DNA of 64,000 nucleotides from Atherinomorus stipes (GCA_023101725.1 JALJCO010012873.1:186001-250000), one strand, 5' to 3'. Positions 25,030 to 37,266 are shown, counted from the stretch's first letter. The notes: generated from the sequence alone by a model not told the origin. Made by a program: numbers and translations.

Positions 25030-25984
25030 GGCTGGCACTGGATTCAGTTCTGAACCATTTCTAGCCCAGGACCCTCTCTTTTAACTAGGGATGTTCAAAA
25101 TTGGATTTATCCAATAAACCGATACAGTATGTCCAACTTTTTTTCCAACTCTGAAGAAAACTGTATCACTCATACCAGGAAATGAAAGTTAAAGCTGGCA
25201 CTGATCATCAGATATTAATGCCTCTTAATGAAAAGTGTGGACAGAAACATTTTAAAAAGTATTGCAGCATGTTGTAGACTCTTGAGAACAAAGACAGTTT
25301 AATAAAAAGTGCTTAAACTGGTGAACTTAAACATTAAGTCTGATTAGTTTTGGCCAGGGATCATTTTTATTTATTTTTCTACTTTATTTTAAAGTTGAAA
25401 TACAATTAAATACATTTGATCTGACAATAATAGAGCTGGAGTTTACAATATTAATGTCTATGTCTATTGTTTGATTTAGTTGTTCCTGAAAATCTTTTCA
25501 AGAAAATGTTACTTTTTGGGGCAATTTTTTTCAACGTCGCCCAACAGAAACAGACCTGCTCCATCATTATTATTTCTATGAATAAATAAATAAACTAATT
25601 AAAGGAAAATTCTCCAACAATAAAATTTGGAATAAATGTTCAATTTAAAGTCTTTTTATTTAAAAGTGGATTAAATTACCATCATTTTAGAATTATTATA
25701 GTCATTGTCATTATTTGAATTATTAGTTTTTGAGTCTATCTAACTAAATTTGAATTTCTCCTGGTCGTACTGACAGAATAAAGCGGCTGTCTAACCTCCA
25801 CAGAAACATCTACACGTGTGATGTCAGCCATAAGAAGTGGAAAATTAAACTTTGGTGAAATTATTCTTGATTAAACTCGGTGTTTTGGATCCACATCTGA
25901 TAACAAAAAAAGCTAAATTAGAGCCAATTAAGAGCAAACATTATTATCAGGTTTCAACGCGCGCTGTCACAGGATCAGGCAACA

Positions 25985-26560
25985 AACTGCAACACAAACT
26001 TAGTCGAGTGTGTCCAATAACAAATGGCATCCAAGATGAGGATGGAGAGAGAACAAATGGGAATTATAAAATGATCACATTTCATTACCCACTGTTATGC
26101 CACAGAGAATAGCAAGTAAAGCAAACAGATTGGTTTGATGTGTGTGGAGCACGGCTTCCTGCTGAATGCCGAGCGCCGTTTAGACTTTTATGAATGAGCA
26201 GCAACGTCCATTTCCATTTTATCTGACGGGCGAGTTCACATGAGGTCCCCCTCCCTTCCAAGTCCAAATTTAACAATGGGATGTGTGTGTTTGGGTGGGG
26301 GGGATTCCTCAGATAGAAGCTTGAGGGGAGCGCAGGGTAGCTTATTGATTCTGGAGAGCCAACTCTGTGATCGCTGGTGCACACAAATCTGTAAATGGAG
26401 AGCATTTGTTTTCCTTTTGCTTGCACGAGCGGAAGATTAGTGTGCAGCAATCGCTGGAGTAGGAAACCTGGGCCGTCGTAGCCACGGACCGGCGTTCTGC
26501 TGCAGAATAATGCACCGAGAGTACCGACTGACAGGAGCAGCTGTGGAGGGGAAAAGGTCA
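25985..26560. other. Non-repetitive intronic block, possible conserved element
   Basis: A long stretch of high complexity with no transposon termini. A 158-residue minus frame crosses it but has no family resemblance and no codon-like structure. Candidate enhancer, untested. Confidence 0.3.
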
Positions 26561-26602
26561 ACTTAAGTTAATCAGCTAGAATCAGCATCAGTGGAGGAGA
26601 GA

Positions 26603-26640
26603 GTGTGTGTGTGTGGGGGGGGGGGTTGTGTGTGTGTGTG
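26603..26640. repeat. TG/G simple repeat
   Basis: GTGTGTGTGTG, then a G run of about 10, then more TG units. Low-complexity DNA prone to length error. Confidence 0.8.
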
Positions 26641-27562
26641 ATGCGAACAATCAAATAGAAAGCTAAATCTTTTCCACATGCAAAATGGCTCAGAGAGAGA
26701 TGATAGCAGAGAGGTGGTGAAAAAGCGGGGTCACGTCAACAACATGCGCAGGACTTCATGACTAATACATGTCTGAGCATGCATGTGCACTCTGCTGACA
26801 CAGGTGGCTCGGCCTCACACCGTAACCCCAAAAAGCTGCCGGCGCATTATGATAAAAATAAACACGCACAGACTTTGACCCTGACAGGTAGAACCACCAC
26901 AACAGGCATACATTAGGAGCAGTACAGGTGCACATCAATTTTTCAAGTCTTGTTGACAAAAGCTTTCAGACTCTTGCTCTAATATACACCAGCGTTTTCT
27001 CCCCCCAGAAAGGTATGCACTTATACTATATTTTATTTAGTTGAAAGAGGAGAAAAAAAAGCGCAGCAGCTGGTAGCTGGCTCGTGTTTGAGAAGTGATT
27101 GTTTCCTCATATTCCAACTGTATGTGTGGGCTCCTGCTCACTGGACGAACACCGATACTTGTGTGTGTTTATGAGAAAGACAAAGAACAGGAAACAGATG
27201 CTTCTGCATCGTGTTTAACACAGAGAGGAGATCAGGAAATTCACCCCGAACACAAACAGCTCAGAGTAAATACAGGATATACAGTACTACATGATGTATA
27301 CTTCTTATTTACACAGAGGTAGATCCAAGATTACAAAAAAGGCTTTTTTTTGTTTGGTTTGGTTTAAAATGTGAAGAAAAACATGAGAGTGATGCTTCTC
27401 ATGCCATCACAACTTTCTACACTCACTGGCCACTTCATCAGGTCCACCTTCCAGTACCGGGTTGGACCCCTTTTTCCACAAGAACTGCCTAATCCCTGGT
27501 GTATTGATCCAGCGAGGTGTAGGAAACATTCCCCAGAGATTTTACTCCATATTGACATGATA

Positions 27563-28224
27563 TTAGGGATGGGCACGATTAATAGATTATCGATAATTGA
27601 TCATTAAGAATTTTTTCAATTGTGTAATTTTTTTTCAATCATCCGACGGTGTTATAAAACAGAGTTCATGTAGTGTACGTCTTTAAGCTATGTAATAAAT
27701 GTCACTATGTGGCGGTAATAAAATATCCCACCAGGGGGGGGCAACGTGGCCTAAAGACAGCAGAGAAAGCCGCCTACGAAATGCCCTCTTCCCGTCACAG
27801 CAGCTGACAGAAGCGAGCACGGCAAAGTCTGGTGTGAGACCATTTTGTATTAGAAAATGACAGCCCAGATTGTAAATACCGCAACATGTTTTGTGAAAGC
27901 AACTCGACAACAACTCCCATGATGCACCATTTAAAAAAACGCTCATCCGACCGAGCTTAAAGGTAATGAATCCTCCGTTCATCCCACTGTTGTCTCAGTG
28001 TGAAGCCAGAGGAGCTGTGATACAAAGCGGGCAGGCAAAATAACGGAGGGAATCTGTAAAATGATTAAAGTGGATATGTTGCCCAGAAGTGTCGTCGATG
28101 GGAAAGGTTTGATTTGATTCATTTACTCGAACCAGTCCATCAGTTTCCTTCACGGCGCACCGTTACCAGGCTCATTAATTCTCCCGACGGTCGATCGAAA
28201 AGATGTTCTCAAATGTCCATCCTT
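27563..28224. mobile_element. hAT-type element nested in the Tc1 copy
   Basis: Begins TTAGGGATGGGCA and ends TGTCCATCCTT, with 8 bp duplication ACATGATA (27555-27562) / ACATGACA (28225-28232), one mismatch. No coding capacity seen. Confidence 0.82.
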
Positions 28225-28513
28225 ACATGACAGCATCACACACTTGCTGCATCCATGATGAGAATCTCCCGTTCCACCACATCCCAAAGCTGCTCTGATG
28301 GCTGGAGCTGGTGACTGTGGATAACACTGGAGTTCAGGGAACTCATCATCATGTTCTAGAAAGAGTTGGAGATGATGTGAGCTTTGTGACATGGTGCATT
28401 ATCCTGCTGGAAGTAGCATCAGAAGATGCTCCACTGTGGTCATAAAGGGATGGACATGGTCAGCAACAATACTCAGGTAGGCTGTGGTGGTTAAACCGCC
28501 ATGTTGGTACTAA

Positions 28514-29003
28514 AGCCCCGTTTCCACCAGCGGGTCTGGGTCGGGTCGGGGCCGGATCGGTCCACGTTTTTTTGCGTCTCCACAGATAAAAACTGGGACG
28601 GGTACCCTCATATCCGACCCGACCCGGACTACTTTTTTGGCACCCTTCGGTAGGGGTACTGATCTAACCGATCCAGACCAAAGAGGTGGAGCTAATACAC
28701 AGCAATCAGCTGATTCATTGAAAAATCCGCCACTTCCCGCGTGACCCAGTGTAAAAACAAAGCCGGGGTGACTCCTTTCTGTTTCTGTCACGTGTGGCGC
28801 CGGTATTTTGGTTAAACAGTGTTACACGGCGATGATGTCACACAATCACATAGCAGCGCTGTCCAGCTAATTCTCCGCCTCCAGAATAAGGGTACAGGTT
28901 GCTGTGGGGACACAGCGTGAAATCAACACATCCGTACCCAAACCCACCCGATCCGGCCTGGCCCGGCCCGACCTGACCCAGACCCGCGGGTGGAAACGGG
29001 GCT
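28514..29003. mobile_element. PIF/Harbinger-like MITE nested in the Tc1 copy
   Basis: Perfect ends AGCCCCGTTTCCACC and GGTGGAAACGGGGCT, with TAA at 28511-28513 and 29004-29006. Inner repeats of GGGTCGG / CCGACCC type. 490 bp, non-coding. Confidence 0.93.
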
Positions 29004-29392
29004 TAAGGGGCCCAAAGTGGGCCAAGAAAATCTCCCCCACACCATTACACCAGCAGCAGCATGAAGTCTTGATCCAAGGCAGGATGGATCCATGCTTTCA
29101 TGATGTTTCCACTAAATTCTGAGCCTAGCATCTGAATGTGGAGCTGAAATGGAGACTCATCAGACCAGCAACGTTCCTCCATCTTCTATTGTCCAGTTTT
29201 GGTGTCTGTGTGAACTTTAGCCTCAGTTTCCTGTTCTGACAGGAGTGGCACCCGGTGTGGTCTCCTGCTGCATTCTGGTCCAGACAACTGCTGCTAACTG
29301 GATATTTTCTCTTCTTCAAATCATTCTCAGGAAACCCTAGAGATGGTTATGTGTGAAAATCCCAGTAAATACTCAGATCAACAACCATGTCA

Positions 29393-29834
29393 ATACAAGC
29401 GACTATTTAGTCTGTTGACTTTTACTGCAAGAAAGAATATCCTGCAATATTGGATTAAGGATTCTGCCCCTACTAAGAGGTTATGGCACAATTTAATACT
29501 AGAATGTATTCCAAGTGAATACATTTCATACATGCTCAACTCCTCGTTGGATACATTTTATTCTACCTGGGACCCATATTTGAGATTTATTGGCCCTGAA
29601 ATGTCCTCTCGTGTGCTTACAGGTTTTCCCTCTCGCTAATTATGTTTATATATGTGTATGTGTATGTATGTATATTGTATGTATGTGTATTTTGTTGATG
29701 TTTCTGTATCAACTGACATACTGCAGCACCCCCCCCCCCCCTCCAGTTTCCTTTTAATCATTACTGATTATTGATTCTATGTCCTATCTGTTCTGTCAAA
29801 CAAACTGTTTGTTTGTTTAAAATTAAAAAAAAAA
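29393..29834 (+). mobile_element. 5'-truncated L1-like LINE insertion
   Basis: The plus frame gives ARKNILQYWIKDSAPTKRLW and ...LDTFYSTWDPYLRFI, the C terminus of L1/Tx1-type ORF2 proteins, then a 3' UTR and poly(A). A 13 bp duplication AACAACCATGTCA flanks it (29380-29392 and 29835-29847). It interrupts the Tc1 copy and is therefore the younger of the two. Confidence 0.93.
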
Positions 29835-30411
29835 AACAACCATGTCACGTTCAAAGTCACTTAAATCCCCTTTCTTCCTCATTCTGATGCTTCAGCAAGT
29901 CCTCTTCACCATGTCTACATGAGTAGATGCTGCCGTGTGATTGGCTGGTTACATATTTGTATTAACAAGCAGTGGAACAGGTGGAGCTGATAAAGTGGAC
30001 GGAGAGTGTATAACTGCATAAATATTATGTTAGATTAAAAATTCATTTAAAAACAATCAACCAAGCAGCAACTTAGAAAAATAATTTTGTATGTAATTTT
30101 TCTGCAGGACTGATCACTGTGCAGTTTCTAAATGGGAAAGGACTTCACAGTGGATTTGTTTTCGTGGGTTTATTGATGCTAAGTCATTAAAATTATTTAA
30201 GTGTGACTGAAACACAATGTCAGAGCAGCAGCCCTGACTTCACCAGTGAACAAAGTTTTTTGGATATGTAACTGATTTCCAACACAACACCGCTTAATGT
30301 GACAGGCGTGTGAGAAACAGCTGCAGGATCCTGCAGGACCACAAAAACGTGCATCCTCCCTGAACGTGGTTCGGTCAGGGTGCTGCTGGTGCCAAACCAG
30401 ACACACTTTAC

Positions 30412-32061
30412 CAGGGCTGGACTGGGACAAAAAATCGGCCCGAGCATTTTGAACCGAGACTGGCCCACCAGATATCGATGGAACGATGATTGAAACAAGT
30501 GCTTTTACACTTTTTTTTGTATAAATACTTGTCTAATAAACATAAACCCAAACCACCTCCCAACATCTAAAGACATAGGCTATACGTTAGGTAAACAAGT
30601 CTCCTTGAAAAAGAGACGGCGTGCCTCAATAGGACTTACCTGTATAAATACAGGTTAAATAAAAAGATACATAAAAACCATCCTCCCAGTCCTGCTAATA
30701 TCTACAGTAGCCTACTAAGTGGTCTGTAAAGGATGAACAAGGTGACAAAAAACTAAAATATAATCAGCAGCTGTTATAATGGCCAAATTATTGTTTCATA
30801 AAAACAAACATGAACCAGGTGAAAAGGGTAACCACTGCACTCTATCTTTTATCTGAACATTTTTCAAGTAGCCTACTCATGCAGCCCCCTACCATACTCA
30901 TGCCACACAGTCCCCTATTACAATCTTACTCCAAACAGGCTTGATTGACTGGATGTCGCCTGGATACCAGCAACCTTAAAATCAGTGCTCCTGAACTATA
31001 CAGCTGTTCATGAACTGTAACCTCTCCATCACAGCATGTGATGATAGTTTAATAATTGAAATATCACAGCTACACAATGAAAGTCGCGTTACAATCTTTA
31101 TCACAGAATAATATTCCATAAATGACTGAAATATGGCGATTAAGAGCAAACAAATCCTGGAGTCAGACCACTTATTTTATGTTCTCCTGAAGCAACCGTT
31201 TCATTTAGCGAACTTAATATTCTTTCAAGTTCAGGTCTCGGATAACACGATGACGTTAATTAAACTGGATCCTTTTACTGAGAATTAGCCGACCATTAAA
31301 GGCAGTATTCAGCTCTGCGCGTGCATGCGATGTAGGCGACACATCGGCGTAGCAGGAGAAATATTCCAGCTGATTTCCACATCTCCCTCCCTGACGCTGA
31401 TATCTGTGTCTGACTTTCAGTCAGTTGACGACGGTGCGCGTTCTGTTCACGCTGCTCGTGGAAGTGGAGCAAACTTGTTGAACAGCCTGCTTATAACTAG
31501 CTACTGACTTTCAAAGAGTTAGCAAGCACAACAAAAATGAACTAGACTCCACCCAAACTTGATATTTATCAGACCCAGGTAGAGTAGTTCATCACTTCTT
31601 ACCCCCCACCAGGGTCCGCCGCGGGTCTCCCTCATCCACCTGCCAGCGACCTCTGCCTTCGTCACCTGCGGCTGAAAGTTTCTCTACAGCCTTCAGCAAA
31701 CTTCTGTGTTATTTTAACACATTTGGCAGCATCTGTATGAAGAGCTAGCCTCTATAATTCCCAACTTTCCCCGTGAAAACTTTCCTTTTTTTGCTCCTCC
31801 TGTAGTTCTCTCTGTGTGATTGACTGATTGTCAGCATCGGCCCTTGGCTGTAATTGATCCAGCCCACAATTACTCAGACTAATGGGCCGACCTACCAGTT
31901 TTGTACCAATAGGTATCATGACTTATTCCGCTGACTACAAAAGCTAACATATCAAATAAATTAAAAAGAATAAAATGTAAAAAAAAAGGCCCGGCCGGCC
32001 CAAAATCACAATCGGCCCACTGGGTAAATGCCCGGTACGCCCAATGGCCAGTCCAGCCCTG
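30412..32061. mobile_element. Large non-autonomous hAT element (1,650 bp)
   Basis: Ends CAGGGCTGGACTGG and CCAGTCCAGCCCTG with a perfect 8 bp duplication CACTTTAC (30404-30411 and 32062-32069). Inner GGCCCA/TGGGCC blocks near both ends. No transposase frame remains. Confidence 0.94.
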
Positions 32062-32757
32062 CACTTTACCAGAGGGTGGACAACACAATGCAGATTTGCT
32101 GGACAGAAGAATTATCTGCTGAATCTGGTTCTTGTATCTTTCCTAAAGTCAAATTCAAGCTCCCCAGCATCTCAGCACAGTGAGAAAATGCAGCTACGTT
32201 AATAAACTAACTGCTAATTCAACTTCCTTAAAATCAGATGTTTGTGTCACAACAACCAAGGTTCTGGTTTGTGGCAGATGTTCTAGAGAGAACTCCACCG
32301 ATACTCATTTTTCATCCCTGAGTAAACATGGCAGTCTATGTAGCTTTGCAACTGGGACAAAAACAGAAGGGAATCCATCAGATCCTTTTATCTTTATGAA
32401 GAAAATGTCTGCAAATCAAACTGGGATCAACTTGAGCTGAAAGAGGAGCCCTGCATTCTTTTAAAGAAGAGTGGTAAAAAACAAAAAAAAAAAAAAAAAC
32501 ATGCCCACTGCTTCTGTGGACATATAGAGCAGCATGGATTCAACATGGTCTTCTCTTATCTCAAATTAGTACAAATTCTCTTCTGCTGGAGGAAAACGTG
32601 CACATCTGGCTTGAGAAGGCAGTGAGGCGGCTTGTTGACATGGATAAAACTGAGCCGCTTGCAATCTGGCGCGGTTCTTAACTATTAGATCAGATTCACA
32701 ACAAATGCAACACACATCCTGTTTGCAAAACTTAAAAAGCATTCTTAAGGTTTCTAT

Positions 32758-32813
32758 GGACCTGTGAGGACCTGTGAGGACCTGTGAGGACCTGTGAGGA
32801 CCTGTGAGGACCC
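32758..32813. repeat. 10-bp tandem repeat, five units
   Basis: Unit ACCTGTGAGG repeated five times in a row without change. Confidence 0.95.
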
Positions 32814-33560
32814 AGGGTTCTCCGCTTCTGGACATGTTGGTGATTATCAACATATAAATTCAGTTCTTGGCATTCAAGCTGTTCCTGTGGAGATTTACTG
32901 GATGTGAGAGACTGCTATGATGGCCAATGATTTAACGTCAAGTGTAAAATGTGCTCATTGTGCAGGACGAGAACAGCTGATTGGGTTCGTCTGACCTCGC
33001 AGGTATTTGCACTGGTCTATTTTAGTCCTGATAGACGAAGTAATTTTTTTTAGGGCGGAGCGCAGAGATGGTGCGCTGCTGTGTTGCATAACTTACTGGA
33101 CTTTGTGGGAATAAATGCAGACATCATCTTCAAGAAGTGCAAATAGCTGAGAGGAAGTTTCTACAGCAGCTGGAGGAGGAAGTCAGAGCCAGTTTATGGA
33201 GAAGAAAGAGCCGAGGGGGAGGGGGAGCATGGAGGTGCACGGGTGGACGGGAATTCAAAAGTGCAGCAGACTTGTAAAAGGAGGTGGTTCCAGATTCAAG
33301 AAGCTGCGATAAACATCCCGCTCCTCCCCCTCCTCCTCCCTCCCCCATGCAGGTGCAACAGATGTTGGAAAGCCAGATGCACCAGCAGCAGAAACGTGAC
33401 GCATCTGGCTGAGACCGGTTAACAGCTGGATAAGCCGCTTTGTAAATTAATAATACCTCTTACTGTACTGAACAGTGTGAATAGTTATAAATATTCGTAC
33501 TTTCATGAAGCTCGTATTCCTAACTTCCGCTTGTGTCGATTCATTTATTCCACCCTTCTT

Positions 33561-34265
33561 AAATGGTAAATGGATTGTACTTATATACAGTCATACTGAC
33601 CATACCATTTCATTACAAAAGCGCTTTAAAAACAACATAGCAGCTGACCAAAGAGCTGTACAATACATGCATACAACACAAACACAATTAAAGTATTTTT
33701 TTTTTAGAAAAATAGAAGAGATAAAAGAGAATAAAACACAGATAACAATTCAAAATTGATTAAAAGCCAAGGAGTAAAAGTGTGTTTTTAACTGGGTTTT
33801 AAAGACAACAAGAGAAGGAGCCTGTCTAACGTGCAGAGGGAACTCATTCCACATTTTAGGAGCTAAGCCCGAAAATGCTCCGTCTCCTCTGCAGCATCTG
33901 GTCAGCTGATCCAAGAGCACGAGTTGGCATGAGGAGAAGCAGCAGCTCAGACAGATAAAAAGGAGCGGGACCATAAAGAGACCTAAAAACAAATAAAAGA
34001 ATCTTAACATGGATCCGCAGATGAACAGGTTCTGTTTGTTGTCCAAAACAAATCTCAAATCAAAGCACTTTACACAACATGTGACATTCACCCATCCACA
34101 CACACATTCACACACCGACAGGCAAATCAGGGGGCAACGTGGGGTTCAGTGCCTCGCCCAGGGACACTTCGGTATGTAGTCTGGGGAAGCCTGGAATTGA
34201 TCCCACGACCCTCCGGTTGTCAGACGACTGCTCTCCCACCTGAGCTGAGCTGCAGCCGCATCAAT
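33561..34265 (-). repeat. tRNA-derived SINE, interrupted by a LINE fragment
   Basis: Minus-strand reading: tRNA-like head with CTCAGGTGGGAGAGCAG and GTGGGATCAATTCC (34165-34265), body AGTGTCCCTGGGCGAGGCAC, and a TGTAAAGTGCTTTG block near 34064; the family's terminal TACAATCCATTTACCATTT lies separately at 33561-33580. The gap between them is filled by LINE sequence (33602-34062). Confidence 0.75.
33602..34062 (-). pseudogene. CR1/L2/Rex1-type LINE 3' fragment
   Basis: Minus-strand translation gives GDGAFSGLAPKMWNEFPLHV then RQAPSLVVFKTQLKTHFYSL, the C terminus of a CR1/L2/Rex1-group reverse transcriptase, and a 3' UTR ending with AAAGCGCTTTTGTAATG. It appears to sit inside the SINE. Confidence 0.8.
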
Positions 34266-34366
34266 AAACAATATTCATGTTTACTTCAATATTCAGGCCA
34301 AACACAAGCTGGCTAGATTTTGTTGTAACTGAGATGTATGAAGCTACAGCTGCTGATGTTTTATAC

Positions 34367-35703
34367 CGGGGCTGTCCAATTTGGGGCCTGGGGGCCAAAG
34401 TTGGCACGCGAGCTACAGTATTATTTTTGGCCCACTGCTAATTGTCATACTTTTTAAAATTTTGATTTTCTGAGCAATGTGAAAAGTGTGAAAAGATATG
34501 TATTCATAGTTGGACTTCATGGACTTCACATTATATTGTGGGAAGAGCGGGGGGGGGGGGTTCTTCTATCAGCTCAGATCTGGAGGCCCATGATCACAGA
34601 ATAACTGAGAAGATTGTCAAATGTCAGAGATAAATCAAAGGCAGCGGCTCACTGACAAGAGAAAGTTTAAAGTAGTCTGGAACATGCGTACTTTTTCACA
34701 GAAATTGATTTTAAAGCAGTATCCCAAATATTCAAGCAGCAAGTCACCGTTTCAAAGGAGTATAATCTGTTTCTGTATATTTTTGGTGTCATGGAGGTTT
34801 GAATTTATGGTAACAAAAGGCGTCTCTAGATATTCAGTAATTTCAGGCAAAAAAACCCAGGGATTTTAATTTTCCACAGTACTTTGTATGAGGTTTTATT
34901 TTGGACAATTATGCTATCGGCGAAGCAGATTGAATTTTAGGGGTGGGATAAAATATACACTGAAATATTGCGATATTTTCATATGCAGATATATCAATAT
35001 TTTAAAACGCAGTATCTATTTTTCTACTGAACTCTCGCAAGATTTCACGAAAACCTGTGAGATTTCGTAACAACAAAATCTCACTTTTTTTTTCTTTTTG
35101 ATATACTGTTATGATCCCCAAGGAGAAATTAGGGCTCTGCATTTCATCCATCTCTGCATGTATAAGAGAGCAGTGGGCTGCTACTTAAAGCGCCCGGGGA
35201 GCAGTTGGTGGGGGTTAAGGACCTTGCTAAGGGGTCCACAGTGGTTCACCTGAGTGGTGTGATGGGGACTCGAGCCCGGGTCCTACGCGCCAAATCCCAG
35301 CTTCCCACTCCCCCCCAAATTTTTTGTTTTTGTGAAATCTTTTTTGTGAAAGATTTTGTGAATTTCGTGAAAGGTTTTCATGAAATCTCAGGAGATTTTG
35401 TTACATCGGCGGAATCTCGGGCAGGTTTTCCTGAAATCTTGCGAGAGTTCATTGTTGTTATGAAGTCTCATGGGTTTCCGTGAAATCTCGCAAGATTTTG
35501 GTGGTAAAATAGATCAGTATCACATTTTTAAATATCAATATGAAATCTGCATATGAAAATATTGCGATATTTCAGTGTATCGATATTTGTTCCCAGCCCT
35601 ATTGAATTTCATGCACTGCAACACTGAATTTTTAGTTTTGGCCCACGACTGTCCACCCAAAGTCGTTTTTGGCCCTCCAATGTAAAGAATTTGGACAGCC
35701 GTG
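34367..35703. mobile_element. hAT-type non-autonomous element (1,337 bp)
   Basis: Ends CGGGGCTGTCCAA and TTGGACAGCCGTG, with 8 bp duplication TTTTATAC at 34359-34366 and 35704-35711. TTTGGCCC-type blocks occur near both ends. It contains another element. Confidence 0.9.
34938..35601. mobile_element. hAT-type MITE nested in the larger hAT element
   Basis: About 95 bp inverted arms: TAGGGGTGGGA...ACACTGAAATATTGCGATAT on the left and its near reverse complement on the right, ending CCCAGCCCTA. 8 bp duplication TTGAATTT at 34930-34937 and 35602-35609. The centre has a tRNA/SINE-like piece (about 35180-35300) and repeated GAAATCTCGCAAGATTT-type motifs. Confidence 0.88.
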
Positions 35704-36156
35704 TTTTATACCATTTCATTTTTCTAGGATTTCTAAGATGAATGAATAAATAAAAATAGTGAAAATTTTTATCCTCTGTGACTCCTTTAAAGATAGATAA
35801 AGGTTATGTCCAAATTTGGGGGCCACATCCTTCAAAGAACGTGTCATAACCAGCCTACATAGGCCGGGCCCTTCATAGGCCACATAAGGGGTAAGTGACA
35901 GGCTGTGAATTTGGGTGGTTTCCTTAGCATGTGTCTCGTTGCCTAGCAACTGTTACGATACTAAACCGAAGCTAGAATGGAGTTTCATATTTAACATATT
36001 TCATATTTATCGAAAATCACATCCATGTAAATTTACTTTGTAAAGTTTATATGATTTCAAAAGTCTCATGGTAACTTTAGCTAATTTCATGGATATAAAC
36101 AGCAAATGAGAGACCATAATAAGAAGTTGTACATAACAATAAAATCATATACCATA

Positions 36157-36701
36157 TGTAAGTGACCGCAAGCTCTGTGATTGTGTGACGCTGACGTCAT
36201 CCGACGTGCGTGCCCCGGAACTGGAAATGATGTTAAACTTGCACCTGCTCATTTCGGCGGCAGATAAGGTTTCATTCTCATGTGAGTGATCTGATTTATC
36301 GTCATAATATTACCTCGTGTGTGTGTCCATACATTAAGGGTTGTTTAGTTTGTTCTGTTACCTGTTTGTACCGTTCTTTTGCTTACACTGCTGCTCCATG
36401 TTATTTTAGCTAACATGCTAATCGAGCTAGCTGTGCCTCGTGAGAAGACGGGATAAAGCTGTTTTCATATTTGCACCCTTGGCAAGCGGAGCGAGGTAAA
36501 CTGTACAAATGTGTATGTTACGTGAAGCTATGTATTGAAGGATCAAATGTATTTATTTCATTTTATTTTGTTATAGTTTTCACGGTGCTTATGAATAGCG
36601 TGGGAGCATCAGGAGTTTCCTGCACGCCCAGATGTTTCTCAATAAACCCCTGCACCCGTCAGAAGCTTTCTTCTCCTTTATTGATGCCAAGGGCTGTTAC
36701 A
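36157..36701 (+). repeat. BEL 5' LTR
   Basis: 545 bp, starting TGTAA and ending TTACA (5 bp inverted ends). It contains a palindromic CRE-like TGACGTCA at 36192-36199 and AATAAA at 36641-36646. By eye it is identical to 43357-43901. Confidence 0.97.
36192..36199 (+). promoter_or_regulatory. CRE/ATF-type palindrome TGACGTCA in the U3 part of the LTR
   Basis: A perfect eight-base CREB/ATF consensus 35 bases into the LTR. By position it may act as an enhancer element for the retrotransposon promoter; this is inference. No clear TATA box was seen downstream, so initiation may be TATA-less. Confidence 0.45.
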
Positions 36702-37266
36702 GTGAAAACTCGACGCTACATTTGAGGCATCATCAGTGAAAAGAAGACGCCGCACATGAACTATTACCCACTGCGTCATCATCTGCATTGAACTGTGAGT
36801 AAAAGACCCACTAACGCCTCGAGTCGACATCATCCAGACCCCATGGACTAATCTCATGGACCTGTACTGGAGCAGGTGGATTTAGTGGTGGTTTTAAAAC
36901 CACATCCTTGGCCAATAACAAGTCAAGGACTGATACTTCACTAAAACAGAATTTATAGTTTCTCTGTGATGTAAATGCTCATTGTTGTAAAATTGAACAA
37001 CTAAGCTGGAATGGACGCTATGTCCTAAAGTCTTTACCACTGAACTGATGCAATTATTTAAAGGGTAAATTGTCTGAGCTTGAAGGTATTAGCAGTGCAT
37101 TTGTTTATAACATTCTGTCACATTGTGTGTGTTGTAAGCTAATTTAGATAAGTTTACAAGTGTCAATTTCTATTTTTTTGTGGCCTTAATATTAGGTTTA
37201 AGCCAACACTCAATTGAAGTGAATTTAGAGATACACTTGAAAAGCAAGACACCCCAGATAGGCAAA
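36702..37266 (+). other. BEL 5' leader
   Basis: Untranslated leader between the 5' LTR and the first gag ATG. It contains a possible donor (CT|GTGAGTAAAAG near 36795) and a possible acceptor (T-rich tract then ATATTAG at about 37194). If used, these would remove a 400-base leader intron. An upstream GTG in the same frame at 37180 is not a likely start. Confidence 0.5.

Larger units (their letters stand above)
27420..30010 (-). mobile_element. Tc1-like transposon copy with three nested insertions
   Basis: A minus-strand copy of the same Tc1 family as 4376-6590. Its 3' end CACTCACTGGCCACTTCATC lies at 27420 and its 5' end AGCTGATAAAGTGGACGGAG near 30000. Its sequence is continuous once three inserts are removed: hAT at 27563-28224, PIF-like at 28514-29003 and L1 at 29393-29834. 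The transposase is decayed. Confidence 0.92.

Noticed and set aside
26085..26561. 158-residue minus-strand open frame
   Set aside because: No recognisable domain, ordinary intronic sequence, no splice or start context; better described as a non-coding block.
32758..32813. CRISPR-like array
   Set aside because: Direct tandem units with no spacers, in a vertebrate intron.
37180..37266. Extending the gag frame to an upstream GTG at 37180
   Set aside because: GTG is an unlikely start in a vertebrate; the first ATG is at 37267 with A at -3.
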